Of a stretch of 64,000 nucleotides of DNA, positions 1 to 7,740 are shown piece after piece. This DNA is from Myxococcus stipitatus (GTDB lineage: Bacteria > Myxococcota > Myxococcia > Myxococcales > Myxococcaceae). The notes below the pieces were generated by a model. That model was given only the letters and a program-made list of their open reading frames with translations, was not told the origin of the DNA and did no database searches. Every line of letters starts with the position of its first letter. Position 1 is the first letter of the stretch. The DNA lies in assembly GCF_021412625.1 (NCBI RefSeq), contig NZ_JAKCFI010000001.1, positions 868,001-932,000 of the forward strand, in the 5' to 3' direction. The position numbers were made by a program, and so were the translations under genes.

Positions 1-495
1 CCAGGGGACAAGGTCTCCTCCGGTGAGGCCATCGCCGAGCTGGAGACGGACAAGTCCAACCTCGAGATCGAGGCCTACGACGACGGCTACCTGCTCCAGA
101 TCGTCGTCGGGGAGAACCAGACGGCCCCCGTCGGCGCGCCCATCGCGTACATCGGCGCCCAGGGCGAGAAGGTGGCGGGAGGACCCGCCGCGCCCGTCGC
201 TGCCGCCGCGCCCGCGCCGGCACCCGCACCCGCTCCGGCTCCCGTGGCCGCGGCGTCGGCGGGTTCGGAGGGTCGCATCGCCATCCAGATGCCGAGCCTG
301 TCCCCGACGATGACGGAGGGGAAGATCGTCAAGTGGCTGAAGAAGCCAGGGGACAAGGTCTCCTCCGGCGAGGCCATCGCCGAGCTGGAGACGGACAAGT
401 CCAACCTCGAGATCGAGGCCTACGACGACGGCACGTTGGCGGAGATCGTCGTCGGGGAGAACCAGACGGCGCCGGTGGGCTCGCCCATCGCGTAC
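1..495 (+). repeat. Direct repeat encoding the two lipoyl domains (copies 1-150 and 346-495)
   Basis: Two copies lie 345 bp (115 codons) apart. By eye the first 87 bases differ at one position (24). A 12-base block (88-99 versus 433-444) then differs strongly, followed by 21 identical bases and a stretch with four more changes. The first copy may extend left of the window. Confidence 0.9.
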
Positions 496-1500
496 CTGAC
501 GGCGAAGGGCGCCAAGGCCGCCGCGCCCGCTCCGGCCGCGAAGCCCGCGGCGCCCGCACCGGCGCAGCCCGTGGCCGCGCAGGCGCCCGTCGCGAAGGCT
601 CCGCAGGCGCCCGCGTCCCCCGCGGGACGACGCCTGCGCGCCAGTCCGCTGGCGAAGAAGATCGCCCGTGACCGGGGCCTGGACATCCACCAGGTCCAGG
701 GGTCGGGGCCGTCCGGTCGCGTGGTGAAGCGCGACATCGAGGCGGCGCTGGCCCGGGGGGGTGCGGCGCCGGTTGCCGCGCCCGCCGCGAAGAAGGCGCC
801 CACGGCGCCGGTGGCCGCCCGCGCGGAGGCCCGGACGGAGCCGCTGTCCTCCATGCGCAAGGTCATCGCCCAGCGGATGACGGAGGTGAAGCCGGGCGTG
901 CCGCACTTCTATCTCACCATCGAGGTGGAGATGGACGCGGCGGTGAAGGTCCGCGAGGAGGCCAAGGCGATGGACCTCAAGGTCTCCGTCAACGACCTCA
1001 TCGTGAAGGCCGTGGCCATGGCCGTGCGCCGCTACCCGAAGATCAACGTGTCGCTCCAGGGCGACCAGGTCATCCACCACGGCTCGGTGGACGTGGGCAT
1101 CGCGGTGGCGCTGGAGCAGGGCCTCATCACGCCCATCGTCCGGGACGCGGACCAGAAGGGGCTGCAGCAGCTGTCCACGGAGATCCGCGAGCTGGCGGAG
1201 CGCGCGCGCAAGCGGGCCCTCAAGCCGGACGAGTACTCCGGCGGCTCCATCACCGTGAGCAACCTGGGCATGTACGGCATCGACCAGTTCGCGGCCATCA
1301 TCAACCCGCCGCAGGCGTCCATCCTCGCGGTGGGCGTGGTGACGGACAAGGCGGTGGTGCGAGACGGGCAGATCGTCGCGCGCAAGATGATGTCGGCGAC
1401 GTTGTCGTGTGACCACCGCATCGTCGACGGCGCCATCGGGGCCGAGTTCATGCGGGAGCTGCGGGGCCTGCTGGAGCACCCGACGCGGCTGCTGTTCTAG
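1..1500 (+). CDS. aceF: Pyruvate dehydrogenase E2 (dihydrolipoyl acetyltransferase), 5'-truncated by the window edge
   Basis: E2 core of the pyruvate dehydrogenase complex; it transfers acetyl groups from lipoyl arms to CoA in the cytosol. The frame is open from base 1, so the gene starts upstream. Visible in order: the end of one lipoyl domain (lipoyl lysine in ETDKSN at bases 52-54), an Ala/Pro linker, a complete second lipoyl domain (lysine at 397-399), a second Ala/Pro linker, a peripheral subunit-binding domain (RASPLAKKIARDRGL, about 630-760), and the catalytic acyltransferase domain ending with the active-site motif DHRIVDG at 1411-1431. At least two lipoyl domains are therefore present. 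The pyruvate rather than 2-oxoglutarate or branched-chain form is inferred from the multi-lipoyl layout; E1 genes would be expected just upstream. Confidence 0.93.
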   Translation, partial: PGDKVSSGEAIAELETDKSNLEIEAYDDGYLLQIVVGENQTAPVGAPIAYIGAQGEKVAGGPAAPVAAAAPAPAPAPAPAPVAAASAGSEGRIAIQMPSLSPTMTEGKIVKWLKKPGDKVSSGEAIAELETDKSNLEIEAYDDGTLAEIVVGENQTAPVGSPIAYLTAKGAKAAAPAPAAKPAAPAPAQPVAAQAPVAKAPQAPASPAGRRLRASPLAKKIARDRGLDIHQVQGSGPSGRVVKRDIEAALARGGAAPVAAPAAKKAPTAPVAARAEARTEPLSSMRKVIAQRMTEVKPGVPHFYLTIEVEMDAAVKVREEAKAMDLKVSVNDLIVKAVAMAVRRYPKINVSLQGDQVIHHGSVDVGIAVALEQGLITPIVRDADQKGLQQLSTEIRELAERARKRALKPDEYSGGSITVSNLGMYGIDQFAAIINPPQASILAVGVVTDKAVVRDGQIVARKMMSATLSCDHRIVDGAIGAEFMRELRGLLEHPTRLLF

Positions 1501-1510
1501 GCCGTGTCCG

Positions 1511-1546
1511 CCGTCCCCGTGCCGCCGCGCTGGCGCACGGGGACGG
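1511..1546. terminator. Perfect 12-bp stem hairpin between convergent genes
   Basis: Bases 1511-1522 (CCGTCCCCGTGC) pair exactly with 1535-1546 across a 12-base loop. It lies 11 bases past the aceF stop and 12 bases from the stop of the convergent gene at 1559. There is no clear T-tract, so it may act as a bidirectional terminator or transcript-end protector rather than a classical intrinsic terminator. Confidence 0.6.
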
Positions 1547-1558
1547 GGCGGGCGCGTG

Positions 1559-1807
1559 CTATCGCCGTGTCCGGCCGGGGTCGCCGGACTCCTCTTCTTC
1601 TTCCAGACGTCGCTGCTCGCGGGTCACGCTCGCCTGCTGCTCGCGAGGCGTGCCGGTGGGCAGCTCGTGCTCGTCTTCGAGCGAGCGTCCGGTGATGCCC
1701 GGCCAGGGCTCCGGTCGCGTGCCCTCCACGTGCTCGATGTGCTCGACGTAGTCGCCGTCGCGCTTCGCGTTGCGCGGCACGTCGTCCTTCGTGTCCTGGT
1801 GCGCCAT
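1559..1807 (-). CDS. Small acidic hypothetical protein (82 aa)
   Basis: I do not recognise a family. The start is well supported: the ATG at 1807-1805 is preceded on the minus strand by GAAGGAGGAACGCGTC, a strong ribosome-binding site. The product is highly charged and hydrophilic, with many Glu, Asp and Arg and the segment YVEHIEHVEGTRPEPWPGI. It has no signal peptide or membrane segment and is probably disordered. It is monocistronic and convergent to aceF. Confidence 0.65.
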   Translation of the reverse strand: MAHQDTKDDVPRNAKRDGDYVEHIEHVEGTRPEPWPGITGRSLEDEHELPTGTPREQQASVTREQRRLEEEEESGDPGRTRR

Positions 1808-1933
1808 GACGCGTTCCTCCTTCGGCCTGGGTGAATGGCGGGGGCCTGGAAGTACGGTGGGGGCCGTGCGGGAGGGTTGTCACCCGGGGGGACGATGCAG
1901 GCCCGGCCCCATGCTCGCTGGGCGGGCGCGAAA

Positions 1934-1951
1934 AAAGACCAGCAGGTCTTT
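1934..1951. promoter_or_regulatory. Palindrome (7-bp arms) upstream of the DUF2795 gene
   Basis: AAAGACC, four bases (AGCA), then GGTCTTT: a perfect inverted repeat ending 25 bases before the ATG at 1977. It falls where the -35 region of a promoter with a -10 at TAACTT (1964-1969) would sit, so an operator is possible. Read on the minus strand the stem is followed by a T-run, so a weak terminator is the alternative. Confidence 0.45.
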
Positions 1952-1976
1952 CGGTTCGCTGCTTAACTTCAGCGCA

Positions 1977-2267
1977 ATGAACGACGACATGACACGCGAA
2001 CGGCTCGTCCAGGGTGTGTCGGAGTTGGAGGCGCGAGTCGGGCTGCACGAGGCACTCGACGGCGCCGTGTTTCCCCTCTCCCGCGAGGAGCTCGTCTGGG
2101 TCGCGCGGGAGAACGAGGCGCCCGCGACGGTGCTCTCGCTCCTCGGAGCGCTCCCTCCCGGGGAGTTCGCCTCCCTGGACGCGGTGACCGACCGGCTGGA
2201 GAAGGCCTCCCCGGACGTGGACCCGGCCCCGGACACGCGGCCCCCCACCGCGCCCCCCGCGCGCTGA
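1977..2267 (+). CDS. DUF2795-like small protein (96 aa)
   Basis: A small cytosolic protein of unknown function. Residues about 26-68 (FPLSREELVWVARENEAP then VLSLLGALPPGEFASLDAV) match the pattern I know for DUF2795: a helix with EELV..A..N.AP, then LP..EF.S...V. The N-terminus is helical and the C-terminal 25 residues are Pro/Asp-rich and probably disordered. The ATG at 1977 has no Shine-Dalgarno sequence; a TAACTT box ends 7 bases before it, so the mRNA may be leaderless. The 273 bp that follow, to 2540, hold no gene I can support. Confidence 0.65.
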   Translation: MNDDMTRERLVQGVSELEARVGLHEALDGAVFPLSREELVWVARENEAPATVLSLLGALPPGEFASLDAVTDRLEKASPDVDPAPDTRPPTAPPAR

Positions 2268-2540
2268 GCACTCCATCCGCTCCATCACGCGCTCGCATTC
2301 CCCGCGCCCGCCAGCACCACGGCCACGGCGGGCTCGCTCGCTGAACGAGCGTGCGGACACTCCACTCCGAGCAGGATTTTCCTTGGAGTCAAGCTTGTCC
2401 GATTGCTCTAGAGTCGGGAGGGCGTTGCGTCACGGGGGGACGGTTCCTTCGCCACCCAGAAGAACGGGAGTGGGAGGAGGCGCTATTCTAGGCGGCGTCA
2501 GCCTGGCCCCTCCGTGGGATAGCCGGCCAGGAGGAGCGTC

Positions 2541-3698
2541 ATGAATCCGTCTGAACTGCCCGCGGTGCTCTACGTCGACGACGACGCCTTGAACCTGCGC
2601 GTGTTCGACGCGAACTTCGGGCAACGCTTCCGCATCTTCCGGAGCTCGTCGCCTGGCGAGGCGTTGACGCTGCTCGAGCAGCGCAAGGGCGAGATTGGCG
2701 TGGTGCTGTCGGACCAGCGCATGCCGGGGATGACGGGGGTGGAGCTGCTCGAGCGGGCGCGCTCCATCGCGCCGGACGCCAAGCGCATGCTCGTCACGGC
2801 GTACGCGGACATGCAGGCCGTCATCGACGCGGTGAACCGCGGCCAGGTGACGCGCTACTTCGTCAAGCCGTGGGACCGCTCGGAGCTGCAGGCCGCGCTG
2901 GACGACGCGTTGAAGATCGCCCGGCTGGAGCTGCGCATCCGCGAGGTCGAGGGGCGGATGATGAAGTCGGAGCGACTGGCCACGCTGGGGCAGGTGACGG
3001 CGGGCATCGCGCACGAGCTGATGGGGCCGGTGGGCTACCTGTCGCAGAACGTGACGTCGCTCCAGCGCGACCTCGCGGGCGTCATCCAGTACGTGTCCAA
3101 GCACCTGCAGGTGGATCCGAACACGGCGGTGGCGGAGACGGTGGAGGACCTGCCCGCGCTCATCAAGGATTTGTCGGACGGCGCCGAGCACCTGCGGCAG
3201 GTGGCGCTGGGCCTGCGCGCGCAGGCGCGCGGCGAGGACATGGAGGCCACCGCGGACGTGGCGGAGGTCGTGTCCTTCGCGGTGAAGCTGGCGCGCGCCG
3301 AGGTCCGGGAGCGGGCGCGGCTGACGAGCAGCGGGGAGCCGGTGCGCGTCGTCTTCGGTCCGGTGAAGCTGTGCCAGGTGCTGCTCAACCTGGTGGTCAA
3401 CGCGGCGCAGGCCATGGGCGGCACGGGGCGGCAGGGGCGCATCGAGGTGCGCTGGACGGTGCGGCCCGAGGACGTGGTGCTGACGGTGGCGGACAACGGG
3501 TGCGGCATCCCGGTGGACCTCCAGGAGCGCGTCTTCCAGCCGCTGTTCACCACGAAGCCGGTGGGAATCGGCACGGGGCTGGGGTTGTCCATCTGCCGCG
3601 AGCTGGTGACCCAGGCCGGCGGCAGCCTGCGCTTGTCGTCCACGCCCGGCGAGGGCACGGACATCGAAATCACCCTCCGGCGAGCCCCGCCCCCCTGA
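2541..3698 (+). CDS. Hybrid receiver-histidine kinase (REC-HisKA-HATPase)
   Basis: Soluble two-component protein of 385 aa with the receiver at the N-terminus. REC spans residues 1-125 (phospho-acceptor D58 in LSDQRMPG; conserved K in VKPWDR). A coiled linker leads to a HisKA domain with H158 in GIAHELMGPVG. The ATPase has N box NLVVNAAQAM (N287), G1 box VADNGCGIP and G2 box GTGLGLSICREL. A good ribosome site (AGGAGGAGCGTC) precedes the ATG. With no membrane segment or sensor domain, its input is probably phosphorylation of the receiver by another kinase. Its last 29 bases overlap the convergent gene at 3670. Confidence 0.88.
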   Translation: MNPSELPAVLYVDDDALNLRVFDANFGQRFRIFRSSSPGEALTLLEQRKGEIGVVLSDQRMPGMTGVELLERARSIAPDAKRMLVTAYADMQAVIDAVNRGQVTRYFVKPWDRSELQAALDDALKIARLELRIREVEGRMMKSERLATLGQVTAGIAHELMGPVGYLSQNVTSLQRDLAGVIQYVSKHLQVDPNTAVAETVEDLPALIKDLSDGAEHLRQVALGLRAQARGEDMEATADVAEVVSFAVKLARAEVRERARLTSSGEPVRVVFGPVKLCQVLLNLVVNAAQAMGGTGRQGRIEVRWTVRPEDVVLTVADNGCGIPVDLQERVFQPLFTTKPVGIGTGLGLSICRELVTQAGGSLRLSSTPGEGTDIEITLRRAPPP

Positions 3699-4254
3699 GC
3701 CCGAAGGCGTTGCTCAGCATGCGCCACACGCGGTGGAGCGTCTCCGCTTCCGCGGGGCGCACGTCCTCCACCAGCACGGCCCTGCTGGCGGTCTCCCCCT
3801 CCCGGACATGCTCCACCACCAGCGCGTAGCGCGGGCCGGGGCGCTCCACCATGTGCACCGCGCGGACCGTGTCGAACGGAATCAGCCGCGCATGGGTCGC
3901 GCCGGGGGTCCACGCCAGCTGCTCCACCCTCAGCGTCTCCGTGCGGAAGTGCAGCACGAAGCGCCTGCGCGCCATGCGCGACTCCAGCCGCAGCGCCAGC
4001 CCCACCAGCGAGGCGGCCAGCACGGCCAGCCCCAGGGAGGCGACGGGCAGCGTCCCCGGCTCCAGCCCCGTCATCACCGCGGCGCCCACCGCGCAGCCCA
4101 CGCCCACGCCCACGCACAACCCGGGCAGCATTCTCCGCTCCCATGGCGGCGGGAGGGACTCACCCACCAGCCGTCCTCCGTCGTAACGCAGCCGCACATC
4201 CCCCAACAGCGGGGGGACCCGGTTCTCCAGCAGCGCGTCCTCGAAGCTCGCCAC
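3670..4254 (-). CDS. Two-TM membrane protein of unknown function
   Basis: A 194-aa product from the GTG at 4254. I do not recognise the family. After about 40 soluble residues there are two hydrophobic helices (around 43-65 and 72-92), then a basic, beta-rich C-terminal region (VLHFRTETLRVEQLAW and following). This layout resembles small bacterial PH-like membrane proteins, but that is only an impression. The frame stays open upstream to 4620, but that part is antisense to the response regulator and rejected. It overlaps the 3' end of the hybrid kinase by 29 bases and is divergent from the response regulator at 4325. Confidence 0.6.
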   Translation of the reverse strand: MASFEDALLENRVPPLLGDVRLRYDGGRLVGESLPPPWERRMLPGLCVGVGVGCAVGAAVMTGLEPGTLPVASLGLAVLAASLVGLALRLESRMARRRFVLHFRTETLRVEQLAWTPGATHARLIPFDTVRAVHMVERPGPRYALVVEHVREGETASRAVLVEDVRPAEAETLHRVWRMLSNAFGLRGAGLAGG

Positions 4255-4324
4255 GCCCCCAGCATAGCGGCCCCACGCAAGCGAGCCTCGAAGTCCGCGC
4301 CAAGCTGTGCGAATCTCCAAAGCC

Positions 4325-5296
4325 ATGGATCTCCCGTTCGAGACCGGTGAGGACGACGGTGGGGAGGGGGAAACGCTCGCCTCGACGGTGCTGGTGGTGG
4401 ACGACGAGCCGGTCGTGCTCGACATCTGCGCCCGCCTGTTGGAGCGCGAAGCGGACCTGGTGGTGATGGTGGCCGCGAGCGCGGAAGAGGCGCTTCCCCT
4501 CCTGCGTGAACAGCGCGTGGATGTGCTGGTGACGGACAAGAACCTGCCCGGCATGGGCGGGGTGGAGCTGGTGGCGCAGGCGCGCGAGCTCCAGCCCACG
4601 CTGGAGGCGCTGATGATCACCGCCTACGCCAGCAGCGAGTCCGTCATCGCCGCCTTCGCGGCGGGGGCGAGCGACTACATCCTCAAGCCCTTCGACGACC
4701 TGCGGGTGCTGCGCGCCAAGGTGCGTGCGGCGCTGGAGCGCCGGTCGGCGGGCGCGCGCGGACGCGAGCAGGCCCGGGAGGTGGCGCGCGAGGCCGCGGC
4801 GCTGCTCGCGGCGGGGCGCGACGCGCCGGAGCGGGCCTACGAGGCGCTGGAGGATCAGCTTCGCGCGTACGAGGAGTCCTCGCGGCTGGGGCTGGAGGGG
4901 AGGGTGGCGGTGGTGGGGAGCCCGGCGGCGCAGGGGGCGCTGGTCGAGGCGGGCTTCGACGTGCGCGTCGTCTCGCCGACGTCTCCCGACCTCGAGTCCG
5001 TGGACGTGGTCGTCGTGGAGACGGGCGACCCGCAGTGGCGCGCGCTGGCGGAGCGGCTCCAGCGGCGTCCCCCAGACGTCCTCCTGCTGGCCAGCCCCCA
5101 GGCGGACCTGGGGGACCTGCTGGAGGCCATCACCCTGCGCATGGACCTGGTGGGGTACGGCAGCACGCAGGGGGCGAGCGCGCTCCCGGAGAAGGTGCGG
5201 ATGCTGCTCCTGCGCCGGGGCGTGCAGCGCGCGCAGGACCAGCTGGCCGATGCGCTCGCGGCCTTCCGCCGGAGCATCTCCTCCGCGACGGGGTGA
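4325..5296 (+). CDS. Response regulator with an uncharacterised C-terminal domain
   Basis: A 323-aa protein. Residues 20-140 are a typical receiver: acidic pocket VVDDEP, phospho-acceptor D71 in VTDKNLPG, then TAYAS and the conserved lysine in ILKPFDD. A helical linker (about 145-190) leads to a C-terminal alpha/beta part with alternating hydrophobic strands (RVAVVGSPAAQGALVEAG, VVVVETGDPQW, PDVLLLASPQ) that looks like a degenerate second receiver without an obvious phospho-aspartate. No DNA-binding or enzymatic output domain is recognisable. A GTG six codons upstream (4307) is an alternative start; neither start has a good ribosome site. Confidence 0.82.
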   Translation: MDLPFETGEDDGGEGETLASTVLVVDDEPVVLDICARLLEREADLVVMVAASAEEALPLLREQRVDVLVTDKNLPGMGGVELVAQARELQPTLEALMITAYASSESVIAAFAAGASDYILKPFDDLRVLRAKVRAALERRSAGARGREQAREVAREAAALLAAGRDAPERAYEALEDQLRAYEESSRLGLEGRVAVVGSPAAQGALVEAGFDVRVVSPTSPDLESVDVVVVETGDPQWRALAERLQRRPPDVLLLASPQADLGDLLEAITLRMDLVGYGSTQGASALPEKVRMLLLRRGVQRAQDQLADALAAFRRSISSATG

Positions 5297-5384
5297 GCGC
5301 GGCGCGCTCCGCGAGGCTCAGGGGCGGCCGCGCTTCGCGGCGGAAGTCGACGCGGTCAACTCCGCCACGACCCCGAAAAGCAGA

Positions 5385-5414
5385 ACGCCCACCTTCTTTT
5401 CAGAAGGTGGGCGT
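5385..5414 (-). terminator. Intrinsic terminator of tRNA-Glu
   Basis: A 12-bp perfect stem (5385-5396 with 5403-5414) and 6-base loop. On the minus strand it comes six bases after the tRNA-Glu 3' end and is followed by a T-rich stretch (TTCTGCTTTT). Confidence 0.8.
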
Positions 5415-5419
5415 CCGAG

Positions 5420-5491
5420 TGACCCTGCCGGGATTCGAACCCGAGTTTGTGCCGTGAGAGGGCACCGTCCTAACCACTAGACGACAGGGCC
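5420..5491 (-). tRNA. tRNA-Glu (anticodon CTC)
   Basis: Minus-strand cloverleaf of 72 nt without an encoded CCA. The acceptor stem GGCCCTG pairs with CAGGGTC (one G-T pair). The anticodon arm is GTGCC-CTCTCAC-GGCAC with CTC in the loop, and the T-arm carries GGGTTCGAATCCC. It is flanked by a candidate promoter (5528-5556) and a terminator (5385-5414), so it looks like its own transcription unit. Confidence 0.95.
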
Positions 5492-5527
5492 GACATTTCT
5501 CTTCAACCACCGCGTTTCTGCTGCTGC

Positions 5528-5556
5528 TTCCTACATCTTCGTTTCGCTCTCGTCAA
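5528..5556 (-). promoter_or_regulatory. Candidate housekeeping promoter for tRNA-Glu
   Basis: On the minus strand TTGACG (5556-5551), 17 bases, then TAGGAA (5533-5528), about 36 bases before the tRNA 5' end. The -35 matches 5 of 6 consensus bases; the -10 is weak but keeps the TAG start seen at other promoters in this window. Confidence 0.5.
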
Positions 5557-5613
5557 CCATCTGTTTTCGAGCTTGCGAAGCGACTTCCTTGCTGCGACTG
5601 CGGTGCTACAAAG

Positions 5614-5684
5614 CTGGGGAACTAGGATTCGAACCTAGATAAGCAGAGTCAGAGTCTGCTGTCCTGCCGTTAGACGATTCCCCA
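5614..5684 (-). tRNA. tRNA-Gln (anticodon CTG)
   Basis: Minus-strand cloverleaf of 71 nt, no encoded CCA. The acceptor stem TGGGGAA pairs with TTCCCCA; the U1-A72 end is typical of bacterial tRNA-Gln. The anticodon arm is GCAGA-CTCTGAC-TCTGC with CTG in the loop, and the T-arm carries AGGTTCGAATCCT. It lies 122 bp upstream of tRNA-Glu on the same strand and downstream of gltX. Confidence 0.95.
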
Positions 5685-5745
5685 ATCACTGCGGCTGCCT
5701 CTACTACCAACACCGCCCAGCGACTGCAACAACTTCGAGCGGCGT

Positions 5746-6153
5746 CTACTTCTTCTTGCCCTGCTTCGTCTCCGGCTTCTTCGCGGGCTTGGGAGCCTGC
5801 TGGGTCGGGACGATGTAGATGCGAACCTCGTCGTTCGCCTCGTAAATATTCAGGCCCGCGAAGTTCTTCCCCGACGGGTTGCTGATGTGTACCGCCTTCA
5901 CGCCCGGCTGGTTGACGATCTGCCGTCGAGGGTAGCTGCTCGTCGAGTAGACCGAGCGGTAGTACTCCAGCGTGCCCTCGAAGTCCTTCGGCGCCCGGTA
6001 GCGATTCTCGCCGACCTTCTGCGAGCCGTCCGGGAGCTGCGCGCCATTGACCACCTCGGCGCCCGCCGTCGTCACCCAGAGCGCCAAGAGAGCCGCGCCG
6101 AGCGGGCGCGCCTTATAGAAACGACGAAGCGAGGTGTCAAGCGCACGCATCAT
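5746..6153 (-). CDS. Exported hypothetical protein with Lys-rich tail (135 aa)
   Basis: Unknown function. The product begins with a basic region and hydrophobic stretch (about residues 10-32, FYKARPLGAALLALW, ending TTAGAEV) that looks like a signal peptide. A mature domain follows with YRAPKDFEGTLEYYRSVYS and a beta-rich stretch (GLNIYEANDEVRIYIVP). The last 18 residues are Lys/Pro-rich and end in GKKK. The start is the first of two adjacent ATGs (6153); the frame continues upstream only as antisense of gltX. It lies 56 bp downstream of gltX and 61 bp upstream of tRNA-Gln, all on the minus strand. Confidence 0.75.
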   Translation of the reverse strand: MMRALDTSLRRFYKARPLGAALLALWVTTAGAEVVNGAQLPDGSQKVGENRYRAPKDFEGTLEYYRSVYSTSSYPRRQIVNQPGVKAVHISNPSGKNFAGLNIYEANDEVRIYIVPTQQAPKPAKKPETKQGKKK

Positions 6154-6209
6154 GGGGAGCCAGGATAGGTGCAGGAACCTCGGACGTCCATCGCTACGTG
6201 GGCCTGACG

Positions 6210-7649
6210 TCACCCGCCGCGCGCGAGCGCGGCGTCGATGCGCGCGAGGGCTTCGTCGCGGCCGGCGAGCAGCAGCGTCTCGCCGATTCCCGGGCTGGTG
6301 GTGTTGCCGGTGATGGCGACCCGCACGGGTTGGGCGACCTTGCCCATGCCCACGGCGGAGGACTCGCTGACGGACTTCACCACGGCGTCCAGCGCCTCGA
6401 CCGTCCACTCGGGCAGCGCGGCGATGCCGTCGCGCACCTTGCGCAGCAGCGCCAGCGAATCGCCGGTGAGGTGCTTGGCCGCGGCCTTCTCGTCGAGCGT
6501 GACGCCCTTGCGGAAGTAGAGCGAGGCGGTGGTGGCCATCTCCTCGAGCGTGCGGGCGCGCTCGCGCAGGGCGCGCACCAGGGGCACCAGCCGGGAGTCT
6601 CCCTGGACGGAGAAGCCCTTGGCCTCCAGGAAGGGCACGAGCCGCTCGGCGACGGTGGTCTCCGGCAGCAGCTTCATCCACTGCTGGTTGAGCCACAGCA
6701 GCTTCTCCGGGTTCCACACGCCGGAGGTGGTGCCCACGTCGGAGAAGTCGAACCACTCGACCATCTGCTCGCGGGTGATGACCTCGTCGTTGCCGTGGCT
6801 CCAGCCCAGGCGGATGACGAAGTTGTTCAGCGCCTCCGGCATGATGCCGGTGCGCTTGTGCAGCATCACGTCCGCCTCCGGGTGCTTGCGCTTGGAGAGC
6901 TTCTCGCGGTCCGGCCCGAGGATGAGGGGCAGGTGCGCGAACCGCGGCGGCGTCCAGCCCAGCGCCTGGTAGAGCATCAGCTGGGGGAAGGTGGAGTTGA
7001 CGTGCTCCTGGCCTCGCGCGACCAGGGTGATGTCCATCAGGTGGTCGTCGATGACGCAGCCGAAGTTGTAGAGCGGGATGCCGTCCGCGCGCAGCATGAC
7101 CCAATCATCCAGGTCCGAGTACGGCTTGCTGATGGTGCCCAGCGCCAGGTCGTCGAACGACACGGTGCCGTCGCCGGAGGGCATCTTGAAGCGGATGACG
7201 GCCTCCTCCTCGCGGCGGCCGGGCGGGGGGGCCTTCAGCTCCCGGCAGGTGCCCGGGTACTTGAAGAAGCCGCCGGACTTCTCCGTGGCCTCGCGCTGCG
7301 CGTCGAGGTCCGCGCGCGTGCAGTAGCAGCGGTAGGCCTTGCCCTCGGCGATGAGCTGGTCGGAGTGCTTCTTGTAGGTGTCCAGCCGCTGGGTCTGGAA
7401 GTAGGGCGCGTGCGGGCCCTCCTTGCCGGGGCCCTCGTCCCAGTCGATGCCCAGCCAGTTCAACCCGTCGAGGATGGCCTGCACGGACTCCGTCGTGGAA
7501 CGCACGCGGTCGGTGTCCTCCATGCGAAGGATGAACGTGCCTCCATGGCGGCGGGCCTGCAGGAAGTTCATCAACGCCGTGCGAGCCCCGCCGATATGGA
7601 GGTAGCCCGTGGGGGAGGGAGCGAAGCGGACGCGAGGAGCGGAAGTCAT
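6210..7649 (-). CDS. gltX: Glutamyl-tRNA synthetase
   Basis: Class I aminoacyl-tRNA synthetase of 479 aa, the usual length. It ligates glutamate to tRNA-Glu in the cytosol. The N-terminus has the HIGH-type signature PTGYLHIGGARTAL (H18), followed by FILRMEDTD; a Cys cluster (CYCTRADL to GTCREL) is consistent with a zinc site, and the KMSKS loop appears as REKLSKRK. The C-terminal helical part is the anticodon-binding domain. The start is the ATG at 7649. There is no Shine-Dalgarno sequence, but a promoter-like pair sits just upstream. Whether it also charges tRNA-Gln cannot be decided here. Confidence 0.96.
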   Translation of the reverse strand: MTSAPRVRFAPSPTGYLHIGGARTALMNFLQARRHGGTFILRMEDTDRVRSTTESVQAILDGLNWLGIDWDEGPGKEGPHAPYFQTQRLDTYKKHSDQLIAEGKAYRCYCTRADLDAQREATEKSGGFFKYPGTCRELKAPPPGRREEEAVIRFKMPSGDGTVSFDDLALGTISKPYSDLDDWVMLRADGIPLYNFGCVIDDHLMDITLVARGQEHVNSTFPQLMLYQALGWTPPRFAHLPLILGPDREKLSKRKHPEADVMLHKRTGIMPEALNNFVIRLGWSHGNDEVITREQMVEWFDFSDVGTTSGVWNPEKLLWLNQQWMKLLPETTVAERLVPFLEAKGFSVQGDSRLVPLVRALRERARTLEEMATTASLYFRKGVTLDEKAAAKHLTGDSLALLRKVRDGIAALPEWTVEALDAVVKSVSESSAVGMGKVAQPVRVAITGNTTSPGIGETLLLAGRDEALARIDAALARGG

Positions 7650-7661
7650 ACGGGCGCGCGG

Positions 7662-7689
7662 ATTAGCAGGGAGGCAGGCAAGGGGTCAA
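7662..7689 (-). promoter_or_regulatory. Candidate gltX promoter close to the start codon
   Basis: On the minus strand TTGACC (7689-7684), 16 bases, then GCTAAT (7667-7662). Predicted initiation would fall about 6 bases before the gltX ATG, giving a near-leaderless mRNA, in line with the missing ribosome site. Confidence 0.4.
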
Positions 7690-7740
7690 CGCGGACGGGC
7701 ACCCTGGGATATGGTGCGTGCCGAGGGAGAGAGAACACGT

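Noticed and set aside
2268-2540. Possible short gene or promoter in the gap before the hybrid kinase
   Set aside because: No frame has a ribosome site or non-random composition, and the best -35/-10 pair (near 2390-2415) is too weak to report.
4255-4620. N-terminal extension of the two-TM protein
   Set aside because: Ser/Thr-rich antisense of the receiver domain at 4325; a GTG at 4254 gives a sensible protein.
5746-7104. A 452-codon frame joining the exported protein with upstream sequence
   Set aside because: Everything above residue 1 of MMRALDTSL is antisense to gltX.
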